Shown here piece after piece: positions 47,584 to 60,265 of a DNA stretch of 64,000 nucleotides. How positions within the stretch are numbered: position 1 is the first letter of the stretch; every line of letters starts with the position of its first letter. Where the stretch lies: the NCBI GenBank assembly GCA_000469685.2, contig LS997562.1, positions 11,935,514 through 11,999,513 of the forward strand, read 5' to 3'. Both the position numbers and the translations under genes were made by a program. Under the pieces are notes generated by a model. The model had not been told where the DNA came from. It saw only the letters and a list, made by a program, of their open reading frames with translations, and made no database searches. This DNA comes from Haemonchus contortus (taxonomy: Eukaryota; Nematoda; Chromadorea; Rhabditida; Trichostrongylidae).

Positions 47584-50500
47584 CGATGTTTCAATCGTAG
47601 TTTAGCGAACGTAGACCATTCTTTCCTATAACCTCCTAAAAACTAAAAACTACCTTTTTCATCACTTCGACTAACTGAATAATATCGATATCTCCTCACA
47701 AACTATTTCTATTTTGAATATTTTCCCATTTATTTATGCTCGTCGTTTATGCCTTATTTTTTGGTTATTTTGACCTTTCTTGTTGACTATTTTTTGTTAC
47801 TATTAACTAATTCGCCTTAATTACTATGGTCAATGGTGACCATGCCGTTAAGTGCCACTGTGATATAGCTGCTGAGCATAATTTTTTATAGCTTTTAAGC
47901 TAGTTATAACTGCAAATACAGATTGGTTCAGTACCTTCCAAAAATATACTAATGTGATGATTTTCTTTGCTTCACTTACGCATTAGACATATTTCGTTAT
48001 TTCGATGATGCTTCGAGCATTCTGATGAGCTGAGCATACTATTATATTTATAGTAGTACTAACTTGATAATATTGTTTTATTCGCAATGTGTAGTGCCTA
48101 TGACCGAAGATTCCTTACACTTTTTCATTTTATATCATAGTATGCTGTACGAAATTTGCTGTTTGTGGATAAACGGTTACTGTTCTTGTGCTCAGCTGTA
48201 ACGAATTTTCCTGATATGAACACTTATAGTCAGATTTCTTGAGGATTATTACATTTACCGTCGTGATCTTCTATGAATTCCAAATAAGTGAAGAATTTCC
48301 GGTATGACATGGGAAAATTGCTGATGAATTGTGTTGTCAGCTCTGCCGGCGGCCTTGAGCGGTAATTACGGCTTAGTGTTCTCTACTTAGAGGGCGTCTC
48401 GAAAGATGTGATGCAGTAGAAACGGAATTGTCGCGTTGCGGCGAGAGAGATGCCGCGCGCGAAGGGATATAGCAGAAAGTAGCAGCAAGTAGGAAATACA
48501 GGAACAGAAGAACTAACAAATGAATCACGCCATAAGTAATAATTGCATAGCGATTGAGCTGTATCGAAGAACACTGGAGCTGTTACAACGAGGCAAATGG
48601 TTCGCGGCAACCGTGGAGGCGGATCGATTTCACAAAACCGTTCGTACTGCCCGTCTCCCCGTCTCAAACTTATGGGCATTTACTTTTGACACGTATTTGA
48701 AGCTTCTAAGTTGAGAAGGACAATGGAGTCTATATGCACGCCTACTTACATTATGTGCAATAACAAAGTACAATTACCTCTTAAAGTGACCCTCATAAAG
48801 AGGAGAAAGCGCTGAAGCCTGATCTGAACACTCACATGTTGCACGTAAGTATCCCTCCACCATTTCTTCCCAGTTCGTACTTGAGACTTGCTTGCAAGGA
48901 CTCAGTAGGGCTTTCCTACTAATCGGTGACCACAAGGGAAAGTCATGTCATTCTTGCTAGAGAGAACGATGAAGAGGACGTTTTTCATTTCGGTGAGCTA
49001 CCGACCCTCCAAATTTTTTGTCCCTACACTGCCCTGTTGAGATAGGAATGAAGTGGCATTTTCGCATACAATAGAAAAGACCATGAATTTTTTGCTTGAC
49101 AATCAGCTTTATCGACAACTTTGATAATTCCTGTTTCGTGCCTGTTTTGGTAGGTCCCAGACGACTTTTTGGCACGAATTATCGAAGCTACGAGTTAAGC
49201 ATGCAGGTCACATAGGGATTAGATCGAATTATTTCACTAGTCCTTATTCCGGAAACATTTTCTTTTCCACCCAGTCCTGAATCGTTCTTGAATAAATATG
49301 CTCCTGTGCATCGTTTGATAGCCTTCTATAGGTTATTAATGGACCTGCAAAAAAATATGATGTCCTTCATCCTCTGGCATGCGAACGATTGCAAGAGGTA
49401 CCAGTTGAGCCTTAATTATGAGGTCCTGTCTCTGGACCTTGCATAAAAACCTACTTGTGCAATTAAGCAGCTAATAATTTATTTTTGCCCTGCAGTTTCC
49501 GAATTCTGGCGCTCCTATTTCTGGGAAATTCTGTGCATACCTCTGCAGATACTCCCTTGCCGTGGGCTTGCAACCATCATTTCTGTGCTGATATTTTATA
49601 ATATTACTTGCGGATAAAACATGAACTGGGACAAGCACAGAACAACTATTAAAGTAATAATAGTGATAATAATCAAAAACAAGCAACAGGGGCGAGTTGC
49701 ACATTACATGGGTCACTCGATCCTAAAATGCTGGTTTACCCCTTGCATCGCCGAGCAGGAAAAGTCTGAACTCCCGGATATTACAGTAGAATAGGGGTAA
49801 TGCGAAGAGTAAATCCACGTGCCGCGTGGTGAGCCTACGAAGTGCTCTGGTATCAATATAATATTAAGGGGGTCATCAATTAACATACGATTCTAGTATA
49901 GGGTCGGACCTTTGTTGTAATATGGCTTGCGGTCTGTTGAAATTTGACTTCTCTGCTTTAGGTCTTCTAGTGTAGCTTAGTTTTACTCGGGGTACAGCAA
50001 AGCGCTTACGGTTGTTTTTTACCCTAAGACAGGCGTGGGTAATGAAATTTACTGTAACTGACCGAAGGAAAATGAATTATTCGTGTTGCCCTTCTATTTG
50101 GCCAGAGAAGTCTTTTTTGATATCACCGAGGAGTCACAACTGAGTAGTTCTAATCTTTCGTGTGATGTCGGTTTAGTTTTTGGGGTCAACCAAGTTCATT
50201 TCATCATTTTTAACCTCCTGTTATAGGGTATTAAGGCCTAGCGGACGCACTTGATAATTCTGTCTTTTTTTGAAGATTCAAGCTGTATATAAAAATTTTA
50301 TTCCACCTTTGGTCTGTATTACCTGTGAAGATAGGCAGGAGCAAACCTTGATTTCAGAAAGACAAACGCACATGTCAGCCGAAAAATAAAAAGATAAAGA
50401 GTTAGGTCTGGGAGTTAATCAATCCCGTCTGAGAGATGCGCCCAGTCCGAGTTCGATTCAGAATCGTAGTGGTGTAATGAATGCGGATGTGGCCAATGCT

Positions 50501-51364
50501 GTAAATTGCTGGCAAAATAATATACAAGTCAGTGCTTTTATCCTCCCATATAGATTGGTGCCAATTGACCGGCACCGGAGGGACGAAAGGCCCCGTTGGC
50601 CTAGGCGGATATCGATCAGGGATTCGAACCCGTGACCATGCCTGCGAGAGAGTGAGCCACCTATCAATGCACCACCTCCGTTTATTCAGATAACACTCAT
50701 TTTGTTTGATTTTATGACAAAAAGATGTTCGAGAGAAATATCTCTCTGAGAACCTGCATGCTATTGTCATCCTGTGTGGTGTTCAAAAAATCCATTGCTC
50801 GGTCGAAAAGAATTCTATTAGTGAGGAACTGAATTTAGCTTGAGTTCCACCAGGCACCGTTTGTCAGCAACGTCGAGAAAGTGATTGAAAGGTGTTTTCC
50901 CTTTTTTTATAAAATGTTGGGAGTGACTGTAAATTATGGATTTAGTTATAGGTTGCGCCATGTAATTATTATTCAAGCCAAAATGACATGGAATGCGAAG
51001 GATTCAACAAGAAGAACAAACGTACATAATTAATGGTTATCCTCATCTCGGTGGGCTCCCTATCCATACTCATTCTTGGCCACGTTCCTGGAAACTTATA
51101 TGTAAAGAGGGCGTGCGTAGAATGATTTATGCTAGTCATGCCGAACTTCTGGGGCCTGATTGGGAATAACCTTCTGTTTCTCGCCCTATAAATGTCACTC
51201 GCGCCCGGATTTACTGCTCAATGGCGTCTGGCCTGCAAAGCACAGGAAGGTATAAATACAAGGCAAGTCCTTCTCATTCTACTTCCCATAGACGCATTCA
51301 GCTGTTGTCTTCCTTCCTTCCAAGTTTTCCTTTCCCTTTTTTCGAACTGAAAAATACAAATATT
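47584..51364. other. Intergenic region between carboxypeptidase and the coiled-coil gene
   Basis: AT-rich downstream sequence follows the carboxypeptidase stop to about 48.3 kb with no clear AATAAA close by. Apart from the SINE at 50395-50695, nothing is assigned. A TATAAAT at about 51187-51193 lies upstream of the next gene and could belong to its promoter. An ATG frame at 51221 runs into GTATAA and GCAAGT and is treated as part of the outron. Confidence 0.4.
50395..50695 (-). mobile_element. tRNA-derived SINE, minus-strand copy
   Basis: On the minus strand it starts 'ggaggtggtgcattgatagg', carries an intact B box GGTTCGAATCC (near 50620-50630), continues through 'gatatccgcctaggcc', the 'gggaggataaaagcactgac' block and 'cgtctgagagatgc...gacgggattgatt', and ends in a 'ctctttatctttttattttt' tail. 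No target duplication is obvious. Confidence 0.8.
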
Positions 51365-51374
51365 CGAATTTCAG
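51365..51374 (+). promoter_or_regulatory. Likely spliced-leader acceptor of the coiled-coil gene
   Basis: 'gaatttcag' is an ideal nematode 3' splice site 11 bases before the ATG at 51386. No upstream exon joins in phase: the candidate at 51221 gives an early stop by each available donor. Trans-splicing of a spliced leader is therefore the simplest reading. Confidence 0.5.
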
Positions 51375-51385
51375 AACGTATAATC

Positions 51386-51933
51386 ATGAACGGAAGGAAA
51401 GTGTTGGACCTCACCCCAATGTGCTACGATCTGCCTTTTGGAAGCGAGTCGGACTCAAGTACAACCACAAACGGTTATTGCTCGGACTTAAATGACGACG
51501 ACACTCGTGAAAAAGTAGGATCTTCCTTCCGAGGAAATTGTTTTTGCTTTAGATGCGACATTTGATTTTAGGGTTGCTGTCAGAACTGCCTCAGCGAGGA
51601 ATCGTTCAAAAAAAAGCTTTCCGACCTCGATGCCGCGATAGAAGAGGCTCAACAGATCGCGTTGGCCAACGCCGAACAATACAAGAAAAGGCTCTTGAAA
51701 CGCCAAGATTTAAAAGAAAAATTTGAACTGTTGGAGAAAGAATTGACCCCAGTCATGTACCTTTTGCGGGTAAGTGAATGTCGCTTTACACTAATTTCTA
51801 TTTCCTAACAAGGCGTATTTAGGAAGTGCTCGCTAAAGAGGACCAACTTAGTCGAGTTCGGGTCGATCTTCTCATGGGACGCCATCCTCAACTGTTCACG
51901 AAGCCGCCCGGAGCGCCCAGCTCTCCAGAATAA
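51386..51933 (+). CDS. Small coiled-coil protein, family not recognised
   Basis: Three exons (51386-51514, 51572-51769, 51823-51933) join in phase 0 to 145 residues, with introns of 57 and 53 bases. The N-terminal 43 residues are acidic and serine/threonine-rich (GSESDSSTTTNGYCSDLNDD). A short cysteine cluster GCCQNC opens exon 2. A long charged helix follows, about residues 50-120, with heptad-like Leu spacing (KKLSDLDAAIEEAQQIALAN, KRQDLKEKFELLEKEL). The C-terminus is HPQLFTKPPGAPSSPE. There is no signal peptide or membrane span, so a cytoplasmic adaptor-like protein is plausible, but I cannot assign a family. AATAAA follows 17 bases after the stop. Confidence 0.75.
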
Positions 51934-51950
51934 CGTGATTTCATTTCGTT

Positions 51951-51956
51951 AATAAA
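51951..51956 (+). terminator. Polyadenylation signal AATAAA of the coiled-coil gene
   Basis: AATAAA directly follows the stop codon region, so the 3' untranslated region would be only about 40 bases, a common nematode arrangement. Confidence 0.6.
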
Positions 51957-52239
51957 TGAAGAAGAGAAAAAATTGTTTGTGCGGTTACACGAGGTTGTTA
52001 CATCCGTAATTTCTGTCAATACGTAGTAATTCAATTCATCTTCAAAGATATTTTCCATGACTCTTGGCAAGTATCCGAATCGCTGACATGCGAGCAGTCT
52101 TCACGCAGTCATGCAGGAAGGGATTGTTGTTAAATGGCCCGCAAACTGAGAAAAACGTAGTCTTCGGAAACGATATATAAAGGGGAACATCAAGCGCCGA
52201 AATGCTTAAAAGCAGAGTTCATTAGAGTTTCTGAGATTT

Positions 52240-52710
52240 CCCCATAGTATGTATCCGAGGCTTGCCCTTATACCATATCTGCGGTTATATGGTCCTGGAT
52301 AGGGCACAATAAGGAGCCAAAGATTGTATCGTGTGAATGCCCCACCCACAGTGGACGAGTTTCAACGGCTTTGTAGGGGTTGGACTATCTCAAGCGACTC
52401 CTATGTAGGAAGTTCAAACAACTTGTCATAACTTGTCATAACCCGTGGCGACAGTGAAAGGCACTATTGAACGGGTTTGGCTTGATGTAGTTATCTCTTG
52501 GGATCAAGTTAAATCTCGTCCAAACACCACTTACATGCCATTACCGTCACGGTGATCTCGTACAACCTCCACTTCCACTACTTTTAAAAAGCCTTGAAGT
52601 GGGCGGATTTTCTCGCCATCTTCGCCAGCGATGTACTCCTCTACATCAACACTTTCACTTTTCAACCTGAAAAGATTACTTCAAAATTATCGTGAACTGT
52701 GCCTACCAGC
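52240..52710 (+). repeat. Interspersed repeat, copy between convergent genes
   Basis: Shares 'gcacaataaggagcc', 'agtggacgagttt', 'gctttgtaggggttg', 'gtccaaacacc' and the end 'aattatcgtgaactgtgcct' with the copies at 27770, 31740 and (reverse) 45500. A short duplication 'aacttgtcat' occurs inside it near 52422. The rest of the 51957-53399 gap holds nothing recognised. Confidence 0.55.
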
Positions 52711-53399
52711 ATCTTGCCAACCATCCGAGAGAGGAGAGACTAGAGCATACCACCCTTACAACAATAAAAAATCGGTTAGATTTTTATTTTTATAGATCTA
52801 TTTGAAGAATTGTCTACGCACACTGATGAAGTCAATATGTATAGAAGAATAACTATGACAGAAAGATTTGACATTCAGATTAAGCAATAAATAGCAATTG
52901 ATCGTCAAGTGGATCAGAATAAGTTGTTCATTGATGGAATACCGATATAGTACAAAGTCATGAGATAACCGAGATCCTCTTTTCTCGGCTAGAAGAGAGC
53001 CCGAGTGAAAAGAGCGGCGGCTACTCGAAATTTTACAAAAAAGGACAGAATGCAATTTAATTAGGACAACAGTATGCACATACATAGATATCGAATGAGG
53101 AGAAGCATAAAGTTAACGAAACTGTGCAGAAGTTCGATTTCAGCCAGAGCGAAGTGATAATAATTGATGGAATGGATGGGCGCAAGCGTACTCAAGTGAG
53201 AAAAAAGTATTGAAGAGGAATAGGCTATTGATCGTTTCTTTTCTGGGTCCCAGTTTCCCCAGGTGATAAATAAATGGATATAGTGGAATATATTGCGGTG
53301 CAAGTGAACTAAGCTACAACCTTGACATAGACAGCTCCAACAAAAAGCTTCCAAATCATATTCGCATTGCTGCCACAAAGATTGCTGTGAGATTCTCGT

Positions 53400-53405
53400 T
53401 TTATT
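53400..53405 (-). terminator. Polyadenylation signal AATAAA of the carbonic anhydrase-related gene
   Basis: Read on the minus strand, AATAAA lies about 130 bases beyond the stop codon at 53535. Confidence 0.45.
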
Positions 53406-53534
53406 TACGATTCTAACTATAAATGCCTTATTTGAGGTGGTTGAGCGCATGCAGCGATGAATGGAAAGCAGGTGGCGACGAGGCTGGTGGACAACGCCAG
53501 CGGCTCGTCACTATCCGATCGACTTGCCAGGCCA

Positions 53535-56500
53535 CTACTGTTTGTTAAATCCGAGGTCGGGAGCACCGGCTGCGCTGCGAAAACTGCACACAACACTACG
53601 CGAGTTCGGTGCCTGAGTTGAGCGAATCGGAACCATCGGCGTCTCGCGCTCCTCGTCGTAGCCGCCAGAGCGAATTTCACGAAGGCGATCGAGCTGAAAT
53701 GAAACGGTGAGAGGAAGTAAGATTAATGTAGAATTGACCGTATAGGAGGAAGTTGAACAGCCTGAGTACCGATTGAGTCACTAGCAAAGAGCGGCAGAGA
53801 TATACGGAAAGGTCAAGAGAGGAAGTGAGCCTAAGCTATAGAGAAACTGATGATACAAAATGGAAATGAAGGACATCATTTGTAAGGTAAGGGTAAAGGA
53901 AGAGCGAAGAAGAGAGGTTGTGCGAAACTAAGAAATAGTGGTCATTAGAAATTACGAGAGAGAGCAGAAAGTGTTGAATACTTCGAGAAGATGATGTTGA
54001 TCCTCAACGAGGAAGATGCTGTTCTCAGTTCAAAAGAATGCTCGAAGAGGGTATCGTACCCTCCCCCCCCCCCCCCCCCTCCCCTAGTTGATAACGTCAT
54101 GGTTGATATGGTTGATTCATGGTTGATGTAGATGCCTCAGTTTGCAACTGCCTTAGTCAACCGCAGAACTGGGGAAAGCCACGGTGATCTTGACAAAGAA
54201 CAGACGGCAAAGGGGTCTCTATAGAGTAGCAAGTAGATCGTAAGGTCTCGAAAATTCTGCTAGTTGAAGATATGATTTTTTTTCTTACCTGATATGAACT
54301 GATAGGTAGCGCTGAGCGGAATACTAGCCACTGAACTGTTTCACGGTAAGGATCCACCGTCTCCGATCCCTCATACATCCAAAACTCTTTAGTTTTCTCT
54401 GAAAAAAGCAGTTTACGTCTGGATAGATTGATTGATAGATTGTTGACTGGATAGTCGATCCTCAATTTCTTCTCGAATACTTCGCACTAAGACTTTTGAA
54501 TCGAAACTTCCAGTCTGTGTGTGGGAAAGTTGTTTGGACAGCTGTTCACTGATAATGACACCAGCCAAAATCTACCCAGATCTTTGTTCCAGAACAGCAT
54601 ACTTTGAACCCTTCAAGGGTAGGAGGACCCACAAAGCCTTCAACTTAAAGGTCTTTACCTTTTGTGATATTTTTATGATGAGTCTGTCTGCTCAACACCC
54701 TGACCGCTTCGAATCCCTGATTCATAGAAATATGAGCCTCCCATCGAATCACCCAATCGGTGAAAACTCAAAAGCCGTAGGTGGAAAGGAAATAATTGGC
54801 TATGGCGATTGGTAACTAATCTTACTGGGAATCTGCTTTGATTCCTATCTTCGTAAGTATTCTAAGTCAATGAAAACTTGACTGACTGCATTTCACGTTG
54901 GAGTGATGAGGAGTGAGGTGCTGTAGGATTACTCATGAAGGAATTTGTCGTCGCTATGATTGCTCTTGAAATCGCAGTCGAGGAATATCTCGACGTTGGT
55001 CAGGCTAGTCAGCATTTCATCCACATGCTCCACCTTTCGTGGCTTCTCCCTCTCCATAACCAACGTAAAATGCAGTCAGTGAGTTTGTCATTGGCATGGG
55101 GTACTTACGGAGATAGGAATCAAAGCAGCAGCAGCGTCCCAGTAAGATCAGTTACCAGTCGTCATAGCGCATTAGGGTTCCTTCCCACCTGCAGCCTTTA
55201 AGTTTTTACCGAATGGGTGATCCGTTGGGAGACTTATATTTCTATATATCAGGGATTCGAGGCGGTCAGGGTGTGAGCAGACAGACTCATCATAAAAATA
55301 TCCAGAGAAGGTTGAGGTATCCTTCAAGTTGACAAATGATCACTCCCAAAGCAATCAAACAGAAAAGCATGCTTAATGTGACGAACAATCTTACCTGGAG
55401 TTGGGAAGAGAGCACCAAAATTGAACTGCCCGACTCGAACCTCATTGCCCTTGTAGGTGATACTTGGTACTAACTCAATAAATGGAGTGATTGCTGGATT
55501 TTCGTCATGAGATTCCTGGAAGCAAAAGGGTTAGCTGGTTTATCAATGTCAATCCACGTATTCCATTCAGCACCGGGATGCTTTTGATTCCTCAACCGAT
55601 CCCCATACATCTCAACCCTTTTCGCATCTCTACATATCAATTGTCGGAAGCGTCAGAATGAATCGCAAATTGATTCAATGCCCTCAAAGTGACATCATTC
55701 AACTGAAAGGGTCTCGTCTCTGTAGGCGGTCTCTAGAGGAATTCGTTCGAGGCTAAGGCAATTCAACTTCGTGAAGTGCTACGCTGATGGATCGCCGCCT
55801 GTCGCGAAGCTGTGAAAAATTTCAAGAATGAGAACCGCTTCAGAGATTGCCAACTTAAGGGACCCGGACTTTTTGCCTCCGCAGAATTGCAATGTGGAGA
55901 TGTATTGATATCACGGAGTCCACCTTATGGTCTACCGAATATTAAGCTATAATTATGGAAAAAAAACTTCCCCTATCTTCTCTAGGAGACCTATGGAGAG
56001 GGTGAGAAGGATGGGGAAAATTTTTTTGTACTCATTTTTTGTAAGTATTTGTACTTATTCGGATATTCAGCAGACAATAAGGTGGACTTCGTGGTAATGA
56101 TCCGCCTGTATCAAGAGAAATGGAAAAATGTCATTCCGATCTTAGAAAAAAAACCTAGAAAAATGAAGAGACTGGTCGGCCTCAAAACGACGGCAGGACC
56201 CATTTCGGATCAGCCTACGGTAGTTATACTATATATCCTTTCTCAGTTTGAACCCAAAGATAATAGCACCGATTTCGTGTATGCAAAATAGATCATCATC
56301 GCACACAGAAGCTCAACTGTTTCCCTTTATGGACTGATGGTCCACACTCCCTTTCTTGAGAAGATCGCAAGCGCGAGCCTTCATTTTTCCCGTAGAAAAT
56401 CCTACTCAGTAATCTGACTTTGCAATGCATGGACATAATTGCGAGAGCATGTCATATCGAAGATTATCTAAGTGACTGACATTGAGAAATATCGCAATCG

Positions 56501-58018
56501 CAAGCACTCCATTGGGCTGTTTTAGCGCCAGTTCCATCGTCGAGAAGCGAGTATTACGATGAATGAGATGCAGCTCACCGGCGTAGCCAACACCTAGAAG
56601 GGAAGAGAATACAACCTGTGAAGCCAAGCACCATAGCAAGAAGTACCTCCGATAGTGTGCTCAGAGCCATTCATCGGTTCCGTCCCCCAGTGCCATGTAA
56701 CGGCATCTAAATGATACTGCTCCTCAGGCAGGAAAGATAACGCCAGCTCCGATTCGTTGCCTTCGCGAAGCAACCAGACGGCGTTGCCAGAGTTTGCTGC
56801 TCGAAAATCGCCATTGCTATGATATTCGACCCTGAAATCGATACCCTGAATTGAGGTTGTTTTTTTGGAAGCATCCTCAATAAGAGAGTTCAGCATTAGT
56901 AACCAGTGCCTACGAACAAGTGGCGAGCTGCATACCTTCCGGTTTTTATGGCTTTAACTCGATGTGAACCAGTTATTCCTCAGTGATCTTAGAAACTGCA
57001 GTTACATAACAACCATGCAAGCTTCTAAAGACACAGGTGGAACAGAAAAGGTCAAGGAAAGGGGAGTGGAAGGGGAAGAAAGTGAATATCTAGCTTTCCA
57101 CGTTTTGAGAGATGATTTGCGATGGCGACCTCATAAACTTGAGGATTTTTGTCAATGTTGAATTAGAATTAGAATTTTCTCGAAATCGTCTTTTTCGGAA
57201 GGATGGCCCGATATTGTCGGAAAACGATTAACCGAGCAACTTGCAGGAATTGCCATACATACCTGCCAGAAATGGGAACATTCTCCTCCAAAAGGTAGTA
57301 TTCCAACTCGAAATACTTCCAAAAGGGAATATTTCAACTCAAAATACTTTTCCCACTAGATTGGTCTCAACGATTCTGGGGCATCATAAATTCGGATGGC
57401 CTCCCATTATTCAAAAAAGAACGCAGGATCCCATCCCATAATGATGTTTTTACCCTCATCAGGGACCCCTTTCAACAGGGAGGAATACCGAATAACTGGG
57501 ACCACAAGTTCAAAGCTGATTTTCATCCATATTAAAAGTAACGATTTGGAGTTCAACACTTCAAAGAATGGTTTTCACCATTTATTCTTTAAAATGAACT
57601 ACCTAAATTCTGCATTTTGCAGATGTTCTCCAAAGCATGTGATGACCGGTACGATGTCGATCGGTGAAGGGTAACGACCCAAACCTGACACATGCAGAAC
57701 TTTCCCGAGCGAGTCCAACTTTACCTAGAAATGAATTGAATACAAGCGCTGCATGACGTAGGATTCCCACACTTTCTGAAACTAACCTTATTAAGTAGTC
57801 CGTTTTTAGCATTCAATGCACTCTCGATTAACTTGGGAGCGCCGTCCTGAATTTTGAAGATTGCTTGCCGATTTTTCAAAACTCAAGCCAACCACCACCA
57901 TTTAACGTACCTTTAATGACTGTAGATGTGCTCCGATAGCCGGCGCCCCTTCAGCCATGGTTGCCGTCTTTTCTTTTAATGTTTGTAAATGACCTGAGAG
58001 TTGGCTGAGAAACGCCAT
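53535..58018 (-). CDS. cah-1: Carbonic anhydrase-related protein, probably acatalytic
   Basis: Exons on the minus strand: 58018-57911, 57846-57787, 57724-57603, a tentative 16-base microexon 56951-56936, 56845-56647, 56593-56481, 55515-55395, 54398-54289 and 53693-53535 (TAG), giving 335 residues. Family blocks in order: GRYPSPIDIVPV; NSGNAVW; LDAVTWHWG; NGSEHTIGGVGYAGELHLIH; QPNGVLAIAIFLN; EFWMYEGSETV; WLVFRSALPISSYQ. In alpha carbonic anhydrases three His bind zinc. Here the first is Thr (WHWG preceded by T, residue 152) while the other two remain (154, 177), so hydration activity is unlikely, as in CA10/11-type proteins. The N-terminal 56 residues are helical and lack the usual Trp-rich opening. 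The ATG follows TTTCAG directly, so this start may be trans-spliced, or further 5' exons may lie upstream. The symbol is by similarity. Confidence 0.9.
54062..54081. repeat. Poly-C tract
   Basis: A run of about 17 C inside the last intron of the carbonic anhydrase-related gene. Its length is likely unstable. Confidence 0.9.
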
Positions 58019-59633
58019 CTGAAACGAAAATTCGGATCAATTGGAACTTCTGGAACTTAAAACTTAGCAGCCGCCTCTATAAAGACCTTCGAATACCAAC
58101 GAATTCGACAGATATGTAGAAGAGAATACTACCTCGGAAACAACGAAAGTAACTCATTTCTAAGTTAGTAAGTACTACCACGAATGGTATAGAAGCACCA
58201 AAGGGCGTTGCAGGAAAGCGAGGGGAAGGGATGTTACGTTCCTTGATGGCGAAGAAGCAGAAAATCGCAAAAATTCAAAGAAGGCACGTAGAAGCTTACA
58301 ATTTAGACAAATGCTTGCATTTTAGTTCGATCACGTCCACAATTCAGATGGAATTGCGTGCGCACGGCGTAATCAGCAAAAAATGGACGATCTTACTGAA
58401 TAGGTACATTTCTTACTTTCAAACAACTGGGAAAGTGGAACTACAACCAAAGATAGAAATCGTCCTGGGAAATGAAATGAGACGAATGACCGCAACCACT
58501 AACGTAGCGACCAGCTGTACCGATTGCTATGCTTCTCAACAGCCACGGGACTTCATCAGTTCCAAGTTGGTACACACACTCTCGGGAAAGCCCGAGTGTC
58601 AATCTTTAGTCCATGGGATGGTTTTTGCGAGTGTTGGGTAGTTGGAAATGGTGACTGCTCAGATGACAAAGAAAAACAGCGCCTTATTGAGTAGATTATA
58701 TTCGACCGGAAGCCCTTTTAGGGGTTCTATCGATTCATGACGCTGAAGTAGGCTGGAATTTCAGCAAATATTTAACGAGCTGGTGTCGATTTACTTGTCG
58801 TCACCCAGCCACGAAACCCTTTCTGAACACGGTTTTCGACCTGCCAGCTGCTTCTGAATATCTAAGCTGGGAATTCAATTCCTGAGGGACATTTACTGAA
58901 TCAGTAAAACTAAATCACGCTAAATGCGTGGGTGGGTAAACACCTGATTAGCACTGATTATCGAACAGAATCGGTAGGCGGTAATCGACGAGCTACATGG
59001 CACCAGAATGTACTGCATGAGAGAAAGGCCGGAGACGTGGGCACCTTCATGGGTGGGCACCACAGCGAACTGGATGGCTTAGATTGGCATTTCCGACAGG
59101 AACCCTCACTGAATAGGCATATACCGTGGGAGAGAATAGGCGTTTTCATTGCGTTTGACTAACGATCGTCAGTAGGACTTATCATGCTGTCCTCTGAATC
59201 GAATTGTTCCTATTTCGTATTCCCATTTCTCCTTACACCAAAAGTACAAGTTCAGGTTCTACTCCGAAAATACTCCTGTTCCTCATCCAAGGGGAGCAGT
59301 GCCAAGGATCACATTCGGGCCTTCAGCAAATAAGACACCAACTTGACAAGACATCAGTTTTTGATCATTTTCGCAATGAATGACTATCATAGGCCAGTGA
59401 AAGAGGTGAATCCTAGGAACCACTGACCAACCCAGCTACCGACAATCATTCCATCCTCTTAACTGGCTCTCACTGGTGTTTTTCTTGATATCGAAGAGAA
59501 AGAGAATGGTCGCTGCCGGCTCAGATTTAAGATGGTGACAAAAAGCTATGCATGGTTCCAGAGAAAAGTTGACAGAGCTGCTAAACCCGTCTATGACCAC
59601 TAAAAACGAGATTATTCAGCTGAGCATATGTTA

Positions 59634-59841
59634 TTAGGTTGGCAACTAAGTAATTCAGTATATTTCAGGAAAACATGATCATCTTTTCTCATCAAAAAAA
59701 AAACATTCAGTTATATATAGGCCATTAAATGCTCAGGAACTGGTTCATAAATATGAACTGGTTTGAAAAAAAAGGTAGTTCACCTTCAAGATAAATGTTC
59801 GAAGCATTTACAAGAATATGCAGCACTTAGTTACCACCTAA
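59634..59841. mobile_element. Mariner-derived miniature element
   Basis: The ends TTAGGTTGGCAACTAAGT and the mirror of ACTTAGTTACCACCTAA are inverted repeats with two differences. TA precedes the left end and TG follows the right, a decayed TA duplication. The 208-base interior is non-coding. Confidence 0.7.
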
Positions 59842-59984
59842 TGGCAACGAGAACGAGTAGAATTGTTCTTGGTACACAGTCTCGACGTAACACAACGACA
59901 AGTTTCAATTGAGAAATGAATAAATAAGAATGGAGCTTTGAGAAAAACCTACAACCAGAAAAGCCGGCCGAGGGAGTCGATGAA

Positions 59985-60265
59985 GCAGGTGTAGTGGTAA
60001 GTGACTCACTATCACACACGCATGGTCACGGGTTCAAATCCCAGATCGATGTCCGCTTAGCCAACCGAGCCTTCCATCTCGTCCCGGTCGGTTAATTGGT
60101 TCAAGATCCGTCTGGGAGGATAAAAGCACTGGTTGTACATCGGCTGAGTACAGCAAGTCAGGCCTCCACGCCACTACGGTTCTGTATGGAAGTCCCTCAG
60201 GCGTAAAAGGCAGTAATCGATCCCTCAGACGGGCTTGATTACCGCCTAATGACTTTATCTTTTTA
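59985..60265 (+). mobile_element. tRNA-derived SINE copy
   Basis: Carries 'gcaggtgtagtggtaag' (A-box region), 'ggtttaaatccc'-like B box read here as GGGTTCAAATCCC, 'gatcgatgtccgcttagcc', 'tctgggaggataaaagcact', 'ccctcagacgggcttgatt' and the tail 'gactttatctttttatg'. It is collinear with the copy at 21291 apart from a small internal deletion and a local repeat of 'ccctcag'. Confidence 0.8.

Noticed and set aside
51221..51262. Upstream ATG frame as first exon of the coiled-coil gene
   Set aside because: Both available donors (GTATAA and GCAAGT) produce early stops when joined to the exon at 51375.
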